Notes: generated by a model from the letters alone, not told the origin. A stretch of 8,176 nucleotides of DNA from JAFGED01 sp964551295 (GCA_964551295.1 CAZKDJ010000184.1:1-8176), one strand, 5' to 3'; positions 1-6,917 are shown, counted from the stretch's first letter. Translations and numbers: made by a program.

Positions 1-72
1 CACGTGTGAGATATTGTATCACGGAGTAGAAACGGGGCCAAATGATAGATGTGGCCGGCGAGCCTGACTCAA

Positions 73-146
73 AACCACGTAGGGCAAAGCAGGCAAAGCG
101 AGGGACTGGAGATCCCCTGGTTGTAGGTTTGAGTCCTGTGCGGGTT
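73..146 (+). pseudogene. Degenerate tRNA-like segment (tRNA remnant)
   Basis: The 3' half is laid out like a tRNA. The anticodon stem is 101-105 with 113-117 (four pairs plus one A-C mismatch), and its seven-base loop 106-112 has T at position 33 and GGA as the anticodon (108-110). A five-base variable loop (118-122) follows. The T stem is 123-127 with 135-139, including two G-U pairs, and its loop is TTTGAGT. The 5' half fails: the D arm (from about 82) pairs poorly and is disturbed by a doubled GGCAAAGC (83-90 and 92-99), and the acceptor halves 73-79 and 140-146 pair at only four of seven positions. A GGA anticodon means serine, yet serine tRNAs carry a long variable arm that is absent here. 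I read it as a decayed tRNA or integration scar, not a working tRNA. Confidence 0.35.
83..99 (+). repeat. Short tandem repeat GGCAAAGC x2
   Basis: The 8-base unit GGCAAAGC occurs at 83-90 and again at 92-99, separated by a single A. It falls where the D arm of the tRNA-like segment should be, so a small duplication may be part of why that arm no longer folds. Confidence 0.5.
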
Positions 147-412
147 CGAACGACCTTTTCTGTGCGACAAGCTCTTTCGACCTCTGGCCAGCATTCACTG
201 CGATGAACCTGGTGAAAAGAGCAAGTGCTTTCTTGCCGCAGAGATCGCTGAGGATGCCAAGCTTTTCCCGAGATTTTCTCCACGCTTTCTGTGTCCGGGC
301 GTGCCCGCCTCTTGGTAGAATTGGGCTAACAACATCCAAGAGTGACACCACCCTGCCTCGAACACCCAGTAACTCGTCTCTGGGCCGGCGAACTGGAATA
401 GTGAAACCTCAA

Positions 413-429
413 TGTAACAGAATTGTAAC
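413..429 (+). promoter_or_regulatory. Direct repeat TGTAAC at 11-bp period, possible regulator site
   Basis: TGTAAC occurs at 413-418 and 424-429, one helical turn apart, in an A/T-richer stretch about 70 bp before the kinase start codon. Direct repeats at this period are typical of sites bound by OmpR/PhoB-type response regulators. That link is inference; the repeat itself is plain in the sequence and is short enough to arise by chance. Confidence 0.25.
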
Positions 430-485
430 CCAAACAAATCACATTATGTCGTAAGTTGGTTTTGGGGGTAATGAAAGTGCCCCGC

Positions 486-490
486 AGGGA
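486..490 (+). promoter_or_regulatory. Ribosome binding site of the histidine kinase gene
   Basis: AGGGA lies five bases before the ATG at 496 and supports that start over later in-frame ATG codons. Confidence 0.6.
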
Positions 491-495
491 TCGCC

Positions 496-1845
496 ATGGA
501 AAAAGAAAGCACAGATGAGCGAACAGAGATCGAACAACTGCTAGCCGCTCTTGAGCGTCGCAACACCCAGCTACAGACCGCTGCCGAGGTCTCACGTGCG
601 ACGAGCGGACTCCTTGACCCAGATGAGTTGATCCGACGGGTGGTGGACTTGGTTCACGATCGGTTCGGCCTATACTACGCTGGACTATTTCTCGTGGACC
701 AGACCGGCGAGTGGGGATGCGATCAAAACGGTCAACCGGAGCCAGGACGGTGGGCGGTGCTGAGGGCTGGCACAGGCGAAGCGGGACATAAGATGTTAGA
801 AAAGAGGCACAAGCTGGAGGTCGGTGACACGTCCATGATCGGCTGGTGCATCGCACACAAACAAGCCTACGTCGCAGCAGACGTCGACGAGGATGGCGTG
901 CGTTTCGACAACCCCTTCTTACCAGAAACGCGCTCCGAGCTGGCGCTGCCCCTCATCAGCCGTGGCGAGGCCATTGGCGCGATGACCATCCAATCCACCA
1001 AAGAAGCCGCCTTCTCCAACGAAGACATCACCGCGCTCCAGACCATGGTTGACCAGTTGGCCAACGCCATTACAAACGCCCGTCTGTACCGCCATGCTCA
1101 ACGAGAGATCATTGAGCGCAAACGAGCGGAAGAGGCACTGCGCCAACACGCCGCCGAACTCGAGGCAAGCAACGAGGAACTGAACGCCTTTGCCCATACC
1201 GTGGCCCACGACCTCAGGGAGCCGCTCAGCCTCATCATCCTCGGTATCGCGATACTGCTGGACAATCCATCCAAAACACTAGATGACGGCGTACAAGAAC
1301 GCCTAGATCTCATCTCGCGGGCCGCGCATAGGATGCGTAACATCATTCGCGAGTTGCTGCTGCTGGCCGGCGTGCGCAAAGCGGAAATAGAGATCACACC
1401 ACTGGAAGACATGGCAGACATCGTGGCCGAAGCTCAGCAGCGCCTAGACTATATGATCGAGGAGCACGAAGCCGAGATCATCCTACCCAAGACCTGGCCA
1501 GTAGCACTGGGGTATGGGCCATGGATTGAGGAAGTATGGGCCAACTACATCAGCAATGCCATCAAGTACGGCGGCCAGCCACTGCACATAGAGTTGGGCG
1601 CCGACTCGCAAGAGTCTGGAACGATACGCTTCTGGATACACGATAACGGGCCGGGCCTCACACCAGAAGAACAGAGCCGTCTATTCACCCCCTTCACTCG
1701 GCTCGATCAAGTGCGCGCCAAGGGACACGGGCTGGGGTTATCCATCGTGCAGCGCATCGTGAGAAAACTCGGTGGACAGGTGGGAGTGGAGAGTAAAGTA
1801 GGCCGAGGAAGCACCTTCTCGTTCACCCTGCCGGCCAAAGACTGA
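496..1845 (+). CDS. GAF-domain sensor histidine kinase
   Basis: A 449-residue sensor kinase that should autophosphorylate on histidine and pass the phosphate to a response regulator. The order is: a short N-terminal helix with heptad character (about 8-30), a GAF domain (about 35-195, with GWCIAHKQAYVAADV and VRFDNPFLPETRSELALPL), a coiled-coil linker (about 196-230, rich in E, R and A), and a HisKA dimerisation domain with the H-box AHDLREPL, whose phospho-acceptor is H238. The C-terminal ATPase domain shows an N-box NYISNAIKYG (N354), a G1 box DNGPG (383-387), an F box FTPF and a G2 box GHGLGLSIV (410-418). All key residues are present. No signal peptide or membrane segment is visible, so it acts in the cytoplasm. 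No receiver domain or response regulator gene is nearby in the window, so it looks orphan. The GAF ligand cannot be told from sequence; C118 is not in an obvious bilin-attachment context. Confidence 0.95.
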   Translation: MEKESTDERTEIEQLLAALERRNTQLQTAAEVSRATSGLLDPDELIRRVVDLVHDRFGLYYAGLFLVDQTGEWGCDQNGQPEPGRWAVLRAGTGEAGHKMLEKRHKLEVGDTSMIGWCIAHKQAYVAADVDEDGVRFDNPFLPETRSELALPLISRGEAIGAMTIQSTKEAAFSNEDITALQTMVDQLANAITNARLYRHAQREIIERKRAEEALRQHAAELEASNEELNAFAHTVAHDLREPLSLIILGIAILLDNPSKTLDDGVQERLDLISRAAHRMRNIIRELLLLAGVRKAEIEITPLEDMADIVAEAQQRLDYMIEEHEAEIILPKTWPVALGYGPWIEEVWANYISNAIKYGGQPLHIELGADSQESGTIRFWIHDNGPGLTPEEQSRLFTPFTRLDQVRAKGHGLGLSIVQRIVRKLGGQVGVESKVGRGSTFSFTLPAKD

Positions 1846-2172
1846 GCTTAGTCCACACTTCCGTGCAAACGACCCAAATCCCTCTCTTCAACAGCGCTTT
1901 CGCCTGCCCGTAAAACCGCAGAACAGGCCGGGCGCACCTCGACGAGATCTGTCGTGTTGGCTACGTGTATCATCCACCCGTCCAGATCTTCGATTTACTC
2001 AAGCAGTTGTCCTTTCTCTTTCCAAGCCAGGAAACATTTAACGAAGCGATTCAACCCTGTTACAGGGCCTCCGGAAGGCTGTTTTGGGCCGTTTTATGTC
2101 GTGAATGGCCTCTTTCACGAGATGGTACAAACAGCGTACCAAACGGGACCATCGGTGTCAAGATCCGCGGAG
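1846..2172. other. Non-coding gap between kinase and glycosyltransferase genes
   Basis: About 330 bases without a supported gene. An open frame from an ATG at 1965 runs into the glycosyltransferase, but its first ~90 residues are not like the family and it would span the promoter at 2173-2200, so I regard that part as untranslated. No strong terminator follows the kinase: short dyads near 1842-1855 and 2067-2079 are weak. An operator-like dyad is listed separately. Confidence 0.6.
2123..2141. promoter_or_regulatory. Operator-like dyad TGGTAC-N7-GTACCA
   Basis: Perfect 6-bp inverted arms, TGGTAC (2123-2128) and GTACCA (2136-2141), are separated by seven bases. They lie about 30 bp before the -35 box of the proposed promoter for the glycosyltransferase operon. 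Size and symmetry suit a dimeric helix-turn-helix regulator. No regulator gene in the window can be linked to it. Confidence 0.3.
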
Positions 2173-2200
2173 TTGCCACCACCCCGATCTGTGATACGAT
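2173..2200 (+). promoter_or_regulatory. Sigma-70-like extended -10 promoter of the glycosyltransferase operon
   Basis: TTGCCA (2173-2178, five of six to TTGACA) is followed by a 16-bp spacer and TACGAT (2195-2200, four of six to TATAAT). A TG one base before the -10 box makes it an extended -10 element. Transcription would begin near 2207, leaving a leader of roughly 30 bases that contains AGGAGG at 2222-2227. This also argues for a GTG start at 2241 or 2229 over the ATG far upstream. Confidence 0.4.
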
Positions 2201-2221
2201 TGTGAGTGTAGCAAACGGCGA

Positions 2222-2227
2222 AGGAGG
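2222..2227 (+). promoter_or_regulatory. Ribosome binding site deciding the glycosyltransferase start
   Basis: AGGAGG is the only strong Shine-Dalgarno match before the first membrane segment. It is one base from the in-frame GTG at 2229, which is too close, and thirteen bases from the in-frame GTG at 2241, which is rather long. I prefer 2241, but 2229 is possible; the two differ by four residues. Confidence 0.5.
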
Positions 2228-2240
2228 GGTGGACACGACC

Positions 2241-3365
2241 GTGGACCATCAACTCTACAGCACAGATCGAGGCCTACGTCGAGCGTATCCCCTGCTTCTG
2301 ATGTGCTGGCTGGGGTTTGCGTTGCGTGTGGCTTGGCTTGAAATGCAACCTTTCTGGTTCGACGAGGGCTTGACCGTGGATCTGGCCCTGGCGTCGCCTG
2401 CCTACGTGCTAGAGACGATTGACCGGCCGCCGCTCTACTACCTGCTCGTACACGCTTGGGTATATGTCGCTGGGAACACTCCCTTTGCCTTCCGCTTCTT
2501 TTCTGCCTGGTGGGCTGTGCTGGCGTTACCCCTGATCTATCAGATTGGCCAGTGGCTGGCGGGGCACCGGGCAGGCTTGTGGGCTTTGCTGCTGGTCACC
2601 CTTTCCCCCTTCTACATCTACTACGCTCAAGAAGCACGTACCTATGCACTGACCTTGGCATTGGCGCTGGGTTCGAGTTGGGCGCTATTTGCGTGGTTGG
2701 ACAGACCTCGGCGGTGTTTGCTGGCGCTGTATGCTGCTACTACTCTGTTCTGTCTCTACACCCACTACGTGGCACTCTTGGTTCCTCTGGCTCAGATGGC
2801 GTTTCTCCTTTTTTCGGCACGGCGGACGGGCTGGAGATTTGTCTTGCCTTGCGTGGGGGCGCAGGCTGTAGTCGGGCTACTCTTCCTACCCTGGCCGCTT
2901 CACGTCTGGTACGAGCTGCCGGAGCTGATAATGCCGGAGGTGATTACGCCACCATTGGAGCCAGCGCGACACGCTGCGGACGTGTTGTGGACGACACTTG
3001 TCGAGTTTAGCGCAGGGCGCACGCTTCGCGGGCCTGTGGCAGCCGGCGCGGCGCTGCTGTTTCTGTTCCTGGTTATCCTGGGTGCAGTGTCGCCATACAC
3101 ATCATCGCGGGCGCGGCGCTTCCTGCTATCGTTACTGGGACTGCCGACAGTCGCGTTGCTGCTCCTGCCACGCACGGCGGTCTACTTCTCACCCAAGTAC
3201 CTGATCGTGGCAGCCCCCGCCTTCTACCTACTGGCTACTGCGGGGCTGCGAACGCTGCACCGCGAGACACGCTGGCTATTCTGGGTTTGTGCGCTGCTTA
3301 TGATGCTGCTTCTCACGTTGGGATTGAGTGACTGGTTCTTCCGGCTTCACATCAAGGCGGCATAA
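2241..3365 (+). CDS. GT39-like (ArnT/PMT-type) membrane glycosyltransferase
   Basis: A polytopic membrane protein of 374 residues from GTG 2241 (378 from GTG 2229; 466 from the unlikely ATG 1965). It resembles the dolichyl/polyprenyl-phosphate-sugar transferases of the GT39/PMT_2 group, which move a sugar from a lipid carrier to an acceptor at the outer face of the membrane. Evidence: a first membrane segment (about 16-33), then the acidic FWFDEG motif with D41-E42 in the first outer loop, where the family keeps its catalytic acid; DRPPLYYLLVHAW (61-73), matching the usual HPPLYYLLLHLW but with R for the first H; and SPFYIYYAQEARTYAL (122-137), a hallmark of this group. FSPKYLIVAAPAFYLL (316-331) resembles the late RYLI.A.P segment. 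Many relatives are 450-550 residues, so this is a compact version. It sits 12 bp before the propeller gene, very likely in one operon. Donor and acceptor are unknown. Confidence 0.82.
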   Translation: MDHQLYSTDRGLRRAYPLLLMCWLGFALRVAWLEMQPFWFDEGLTVDLALASPAYVLETIDRPPLYYLLVHAWVYVAGNTPFAFRFFSAWWAVLALPLIYQIGQWLAGHRAGLWALLLVTLSPFYIYYAQEARTYALTLALALGSSWALFAWLDRPRRCLLALYAATTLFCLYTHYVALLVPLAQMAFLLFSARRTGWRFVLPCVGAQAVVGLLFLPWPLHVWYELPELIMPEVITPPLEPARHAADVLWTTLVEFSAGRTLRGPVAAGAALLFLFLVILGAVSPYTSSRARRFLLSLLGLPTVALLLLPRTAVYFSPKYLIVAAPAFYLLATAGLRTLHRETRWLFWVCALLMMLLLTLGLSDWFFRLHIKAA

Positions 3366-3369
3366 GGAA
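3364..3369 (+). promoter_or_regulatory. Ribosome binding site of the propeller gene
   Basis: AAGGAA, overlapping the stop codon of the glycosyltransferase gene, lies eight bases before ATG 3378. An ATG at 3374 is out of frame. The spacing supports translation of both genes from one transcript. Confidence 0.5.
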
Positions 3370-3377
3370 AAGTATGT

Positions 3378-6026
3378 ATGTCCACGCGTGGTAAGCAACT
3401 GGTTCTGATAGCGTTCTTTGTGGCCCTGGCCATGGTCGGGATACTCTATTTGCTGAGCCAGCCCAGGCCCAGGCGGGTACTCAGTCCGCTAGAAGCTGCT
3501 TGGTGGGATGACTTTGAGGACGATTCCACCATCCACAAGGACGAGAGCGTGTTTCGGCACAGCGACGGCATCAGACTTTCCCGCGTGCACGACCTAGGCA
3601 GCCCAGTTTTGGGAGCATCCGTCTTTGGGGATATGATCATTGGCCCTGACGGCCGCCTGTTTGGAACCGTCTACATCTCAGGAACCAGAACTACTCATTT
3701 GTTTACGTACGAACCGTCAGATGACGAGTTCATTGACCATGGCGAACTTGTTTCCGAGAGTGATGTCACGGTAATGGCATTTGGGGAGGATGGGAGACTA
3801 TATGTGGGGGCTACTCCATTGGACCAGAGCGAGCAGGCCTTCCTACTTGCCTATGACCTCGAATCGGCCCAGGTGCAGCGTGTCGACTTTCCCTTTAGCG
3901 GAAAACGCAAAATTCGCGCGTTGGTTATGACTTCTAATGGCGCCGTCTATGGTGCTGCCGGTGACCATCTCTTCCGCTATGACCAGGCAGAAGACTCGGT
4001 CACCGATCTGGGTGTGCCTCTGGGAGCTGTCGACATACTTGGCCTTGTATTGGGCGGCAACGGACAACTGTATGGTCTGGGCGATCACCGTGCGCCATAT
4101 CTGTTTGAGTACGACCTCGAGTCCCGTGCCGTGATCACTTTGACGGGTGTGATCAAAGTGGATGTCAACTCTATCTGGTACAATGATCGTGACAATGATA
4201 TTGGACTAGTCATGGCCAAGGATGGAAAGCTGTACGCCGAGGCGGAGGACTGGTGGTTGCTCTGCTACGACCCAGATCACAATGCTGTAACCATCGAGGA
4301 GTCGCTCGGGCACAGAGAATGGCACCTGAGCATCCGTGAGTTGACCGCAGGCGCTGACGGAGCGATTTGCGGTATCGCATCCTCCTACTACAAGAGCAGG
4401 GTGTTCTGCTACTCACCTACAACTGGCGATCTGGTCTATCCTGATGGGATCTATGCTCGAGACGGATATGACAATGAGTGGAAGAGCGAGCTCGCCGTCT
4501 CAGCTGATGAATTCATCTACGTCAGCCAGGAGAAGTGGTCCACCCACGTGCCGGTGCAGGCAAAAACCCTTAGTCTCTGGGCTGATCTGATGTGGGAGTT
4601 GGAGAGGCGATTGCGCGGGGGGAGCGGTACACCGCCGCCTCCCACAGCCAAGAGAGTTGCGTATCAAGAGATGCGCCTGCTTGCCTACAAGCCTGAAGCA
4701 TATGTAGCTCAAGGAAGCGTCGAGTCTGAGCTGATCGAGCCTCATCCTTTGGTTGTCACGCATACTCAGGTGACTCACAGATGGAGGTCCATTGCTGGTT
4801 TAGCATGGGGCAGCGATGGTGCGCTCTATGGTGCCATCTCACCGCCACCCTACAGCGAACCAGGGCAACAACAGTCGTTTGAGAATTGGTTCTTTCGATA
4901 CTCACCCGAGAAGCCACAGCGCGTGGAGTGGATGGAACCCTGGTCTCATGGGACGACGACACTAGTGGGCACTCCCGATGGGCATTTGGTCGCTGCCGTT
5001 GGCCCGCACTTGGTTTCCTACAATCCCGTCAACGACACTGTGCTCACTGCAACCTTGCCCTTCTCTTCGGTCACGGACGCTGCTGTGCTGGCAGCTGGGC
5101 AAGATGGGTACGTCTATGGCAGCACACGACAGGATGGACCATCCCATCTATTTGCCTACAACCCCACCGAGGGCGAAGTCATCGACCTGGGAACACCGTT
5201 CACCACAACGGCGGTGATTCGTGCGCTGACCGTCGCCCCCGATGGTCGCCTGTATGGAGGCGCCAGCTCAGAGTACGCCTGGAATGAACCGATCCATGTG
5301 TACCTATACGCATTTGCATACGACCCTGCCACACAGTCAACTACTCGTATACCCGGTGGAGATGGAGTGCGGGCGCTCTTGGCTGGTCCTGATGGCAGGA
5401 TATACTTTGGCACAGGCTCAGGGAATTGGGCCGAGCCGGATGGTGGGCTCCTCGTCTACGATCCAGTTGCCCACGTCGTGACCGGATTACCGCTCCCTGC
5501 TACATCAAGGTATGGCGGCGCTAGGGAAAACGTGGTTTCTCTAGCCTTGGGCAGCGATGGCTTGCTTTATGGTAGCATGGGGGAAGGCTACGTGTTCGTC
5601 TACGATCCACGAGCTCCCAGTGGGCAACCCAGGCCTATTGCCACGGCGATCGGAACCGACTTGATTCTGCTAGCTGGTCCTGATGGAGTGATGTACGGCG
5701 CTGTTGGGTCATACGACTCGTATTATGCCACTGGGGCGTCGCTGATTGCTTTCTCCACCAAGTGCACCTCCGGGGCCGTGGGCGCGTGGGAGCGTGTGAC
5801 GTGGGAGGCAGAGACGCCTCCAGGTACGCGCATCGTCGTGGACGTACTGGATGAGGAGGGCAACACAGTGCTGCGCAATGTGAAGAATGGCGGCCCGCTC
5901 TGGCGTGTCGATCCCGTTGAGCACTCGGCAATACGTTTGCGGGCGACGCTCTTTACCAAAGACGAGCGCGTGACGCCGGTGCTCAAGAGTTGGCGGGTGG
6001 ATTACACCTTTGAGTGCCAGAAGTAG
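3378..6026 (+). CDS. Membrane-anchored double beta-propeller protein
   Basis: An 882-residue protein with no gene family I can name. Residues 7-27 form an N-terminal membrane anchor or uncleaved signal after a short basic stretch, so the rest should lie outside the cytoplasm. Residues 42-70 (WWDDFEDDS...) resemble the start of a LamG-like or carbohydrate-binding-like module. Two sets of repeats follow, built on the motif xxDGxxYG. The first set is near 89, 137, 186, 226, 280, 326 and 375 and the second near 478, 532, 574, 620, 670, 725 and 767. Most repeats are followed by a LFxYD-like strand. Spacing of 40-55 residues fits propeller blades, giving seven plus seven. A linker (about 381-470) includes GGSGTPPPPTAKR. 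The C-terminus (about 803-878) is a beta module with TPPGTRIVVDV and IRLRATL. No catalytic site is evident; a binding or surface scaffold role is inferred. The preceding glycosyltransferase gene makes glycosylation of this protein possible. Confidence 0.85.
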   Translation: MSTRGKQLVLIAFFVALAMVGILYLLSQPRPRRVLSPLEAAWWDDFEDDSTIHKDESVFRHSDGIRLSRVHDLGSPVLGASVFGDMIIGPDGRLFGTVYISGTRTTHLFTYEPSDDEFIDHGELVSESDVTVMAFGEDGRLYVGATPLDQSEQAFLLAYDLESAQVQRVDFPFSGKRKIRALVMTSNGAVYGAAGDHLFRYDQAEDSVTDLGVPLGAVDILGLVLGGNGQLYGLGDHRAPYLFEYDLESRAVITLTGVIKVDVNSIWYNDRDNDIGLVMAKDGKLYAEAEDWWLLCYDPDHNAVTIEESLGHREWHLSIRELTAGADGAICGIASSYYKSRVFCYSPTTGDLVYPDGIYARDGYDNEWKSELAVSADEFIYVSQEKWSTHVPVQAKTLSLWADLMWELERRLRGGSGTPPPPTAKRVAYQEMRLLAYKPEAYVAQGSVESELIEPHPLVVTHTQVTHRWRSIAGLAWGSDGALYGAISPPPYSEPGQQQSFENWFFRYSPEKPQRVEWMEPWSHGTTTLVGTPDGHLVAAVGPHLVSYNPVNDTVLTATLPFSSVTDAAVLAAGQDGYVYGSTRQDGPSHLFAYNPTEGEVIDLGTPFTTTAVIRALTVAPDGRLYGGASSEYAWNEPIHVYLYAFAYDPATQSTTRIPGGDGVRALLAGPDGRIYFGTGSGNWAEPDGGLLVYDPVAHVVTGLPLPATSRYGGARENVVSLALGSDGLLYGSMGEGYVFVYDPRAPSGQPRPIATAIGTDLILLAGPDGVMYGAVGSYDSYYATGASLIAFSTKCTSGAVGAWERVTWEAETPPGTRIVVDVLDEEGNTVLRNVKNGGPLWRVDPVEHSAIRLRATLFTKDERVTPVLKSWRVDYTFECQK

Positions 6027-6041
6027 GCACACGAGATATTC
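6027..6041. other. 15-bp gap between convergent genes
   Basis: The stop codons of the propeller gene (+) and the TadG-like gene (-) are separated by only 15 bases. No stem-loop or T tract is visible here, so each transcript probably reads some way into the opposite gene or ends by a factor-dependent route. Confidence 0.6.
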
Positions 6042-6488
6042 CTACGGCATCCACGCCCGCATCCTCACTTGAGCCTCTCCCTCACGCACAACCGTGTGGT
6101 CCAGCGCCAGGTCAAAGTCAGGGAACAGCGGCGCCAGGTCGGCGGAGACACGCACCGTGATCGTGTCGCTGGCCTCGTCGATGTCGATGGCCATCACTTC
6201 CACCTCAATGTCGTAGCGATCCAGGTAGTGCGTGTTTGAGTTGGCATACCTTCGCGCATTCCAGTAGGGTACCTGATCGGCGAACTGGACGTAGCCCTCG
6301 TTCTCATACAGCCGCACCAGTATATCCCGTGAGGCAGCCAGTGCCGCCAGGTCTGCCGCCTCTTGCACCTCCGCCGTGGCTGTGGCGTAGCGCCCCACGC
6401 CGATGGCCAGCACCACCAGCGGCACCAGCACGAAGGCGCAGAACACGCTCCACCAGGTGACCGAGAAGCCCCTCTTGTCTTGCAGCAT
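6042..6488 (-). CDS. TadG-like pilus assembly protein (short form)
   Basis: A 148-residue protein. A hydrophobic segment (about 12-33) follows the short basic N-terminus MLQDKRG, and then comes TATAEVQEAADLAALAASR. This layout, ending in an (A)AD.AALAA stretch, is typical of the N-terminal Tad/TadG-like domain found in Flp pilus loci. The remaining ~95 residues form a small extracytoplasmic part rich in acidic residues and beta-type pattern. Full TadG proteins are much longer and carry a von Willebrand-type domain, which is absent here. The glycine at residue 7 is followed at +5 by W12, not glutamate, so classical prepilin cleavage is doubtful. I chose ATG 6488: it is one base after the tadE stop, with AGGAGGG eight bases upstream inside tadE. 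An in-frame extension to 6542 would overlap tadE without a better site. Confidence 0.75.
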   Translation of the reverse strand: MLQDKRGFSVTWWSVFCAFVLVPLVVLAIGVGRYATATAEVQEAADLAALAASRDILVRLYENEGYVQFADQVPYWNARRYANSNTHYLDRYDIEVEVMAIDIDEASDTITVRVSADLAPLFPDFDLALDHTVVREGEAQVRMRAWMP

Positions 6489-6489
6489 A

Positions 6490-6903
6490 TCACCATCCCT
6501 CCTGCCGGGCCGTGGCCTCGCCGAACACCTCGAACGGGCCACTAGGCAGTCCAGGCACCAGTGCTCCCAATCGGGCGAACAGGTTGGGCACCGTGTAGAT
6601 CACACGCACCCGCAGCTCCGTCCCCGTCACGCCGCCGGGTGCCAGGATCAACACCCGTGGGCTGCCCAACGCGAACGCCGACTCGGCGTGCTGCATCGCG
6701 GCCGCGTGCGCCCGCTCGGCGGGCCTGTCCATCGCCACCGACCCGGTGCGCGCGCCGTGGCGCGAGGCCTCCTTGGCCATCTGCGAGGCATAGGCCACCA
6801 TCCCCACTTGAAACAATCCCAGCACCAGCACCAACACCAGCGGGGCCGTCACCGCGAACTCGAGCATCTCGGACCCGCGTCTATCTCGAAAGAATCGTTT
6901 CAT
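6490..6903 (-). CDS. TadE-like pseudopilin
   Basis: A 137-residue TadE-family minor pilin of the Tad/Flp pilus. The N-terminus MKRFFRDRRG is followed by SEMLEFAVTAPLVLVLVLGL: cleavage by the prepilin peptidase would fall after G10, and E15 sits at the +5 position needed for recognition. The hydrophobic helix (about 16-38) ends in AYASQMAKEASRHGAR, as is usual in TadE. The remainder is a small outer domain with no recognised motif. AGGAGG (6909-6914) lies five bases before the ATG. The gene is followed directly by the TadG-like gene, spaced by one base, so the two are probably translationally coupled. It is preceded by a strong hairpin that separates it from the pilin gene. Confidence 0.85.
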   Translation of the reverse strand: MKRFFRDRRGSEMLEFAVTAPLVLVLVLGLFQVGMVAYASQMAKEASRHGARTGSVAMDRPAERAHAAAMQHAESAFALGSPRVLILAPGGVTGTELRVRVIYTVPNLFARLGALVPGLPSGPFEVFGEATARQEGW

Positions 6904-6908
6904 CGCAA

Positions 6909-6914
6909 CCTCCT
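6909..6914 (-). promoter_or_regulatory. Ribosome binding site of tadE with adjacent anti-SD
   Basis: AGGAGG on the minus strand, five bases before ATG 6903. Immediately upstream the transcript has CCUCCC (6915-6920), complementary to it. Part of that stretch is also the 3' foot of the intergenic hairpin, so the two pairings compete. Confidence 0.55.
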
Positions 6915-6917
6915 GGG

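Larger units (their letters stand above)
1..495. other. Non-coding leader region before the histidine kinase gene
   Basis: No open frame here has both a believable ribosome binding site and protein-like composition. Frames on both strands are short and overlap each other. The minus-strand translation across about 70-150 resembles the spurious peptides produced when a tRNA is read backwards (DSNLQPGDLQSLALP), so I treat it as an RNA remnant and not as a gene. The A/T-richer stretch 400-460 is the likely promoter zone for the kinase, but I could not settle on one clear -35/-10 pair. Confidence 0.6.

Noticed and set aside
19..351. 110-residue minus-strand open frame
   Set aside because: Its centre (DSNLQPGDLQSLALP) is what an antisense reading of a tRNA gives, and it lacks a ribosome site; it is not a gene.
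1842..1855. GACTGAGCTTAGTC dyad over the kinase stop codon
   Set aside because: It is a near-palindrome with almost no loop and no T tract, so a terminator or operator role is not supported.
2067..2079. Possible terminator: GCCT-CCGGA-AGGC followed by TGTTTT
   Set aside because: The stem has only four pairs, the T stretch is interrupted, and it is over 200 bp beyond the kinase stop codon.
1965..2240. N-terminal extension of the glycosyltransferase from ATG 1965
   Set aside because: No ribosome site precedes ATG 1965, the added residues do not resemble the family, and a promoter and AGGAGG lie inside the stretch, so GTG 2241 (or 2229) is the better start.
6489..6542. Upstream extension of the TadG-like gene to 6542
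   Set aside because: The extra 18 residues are arginine-rich, overlap tadE in another frame, and ATG 6488 has a good ribosome site and family-like N-terminus.
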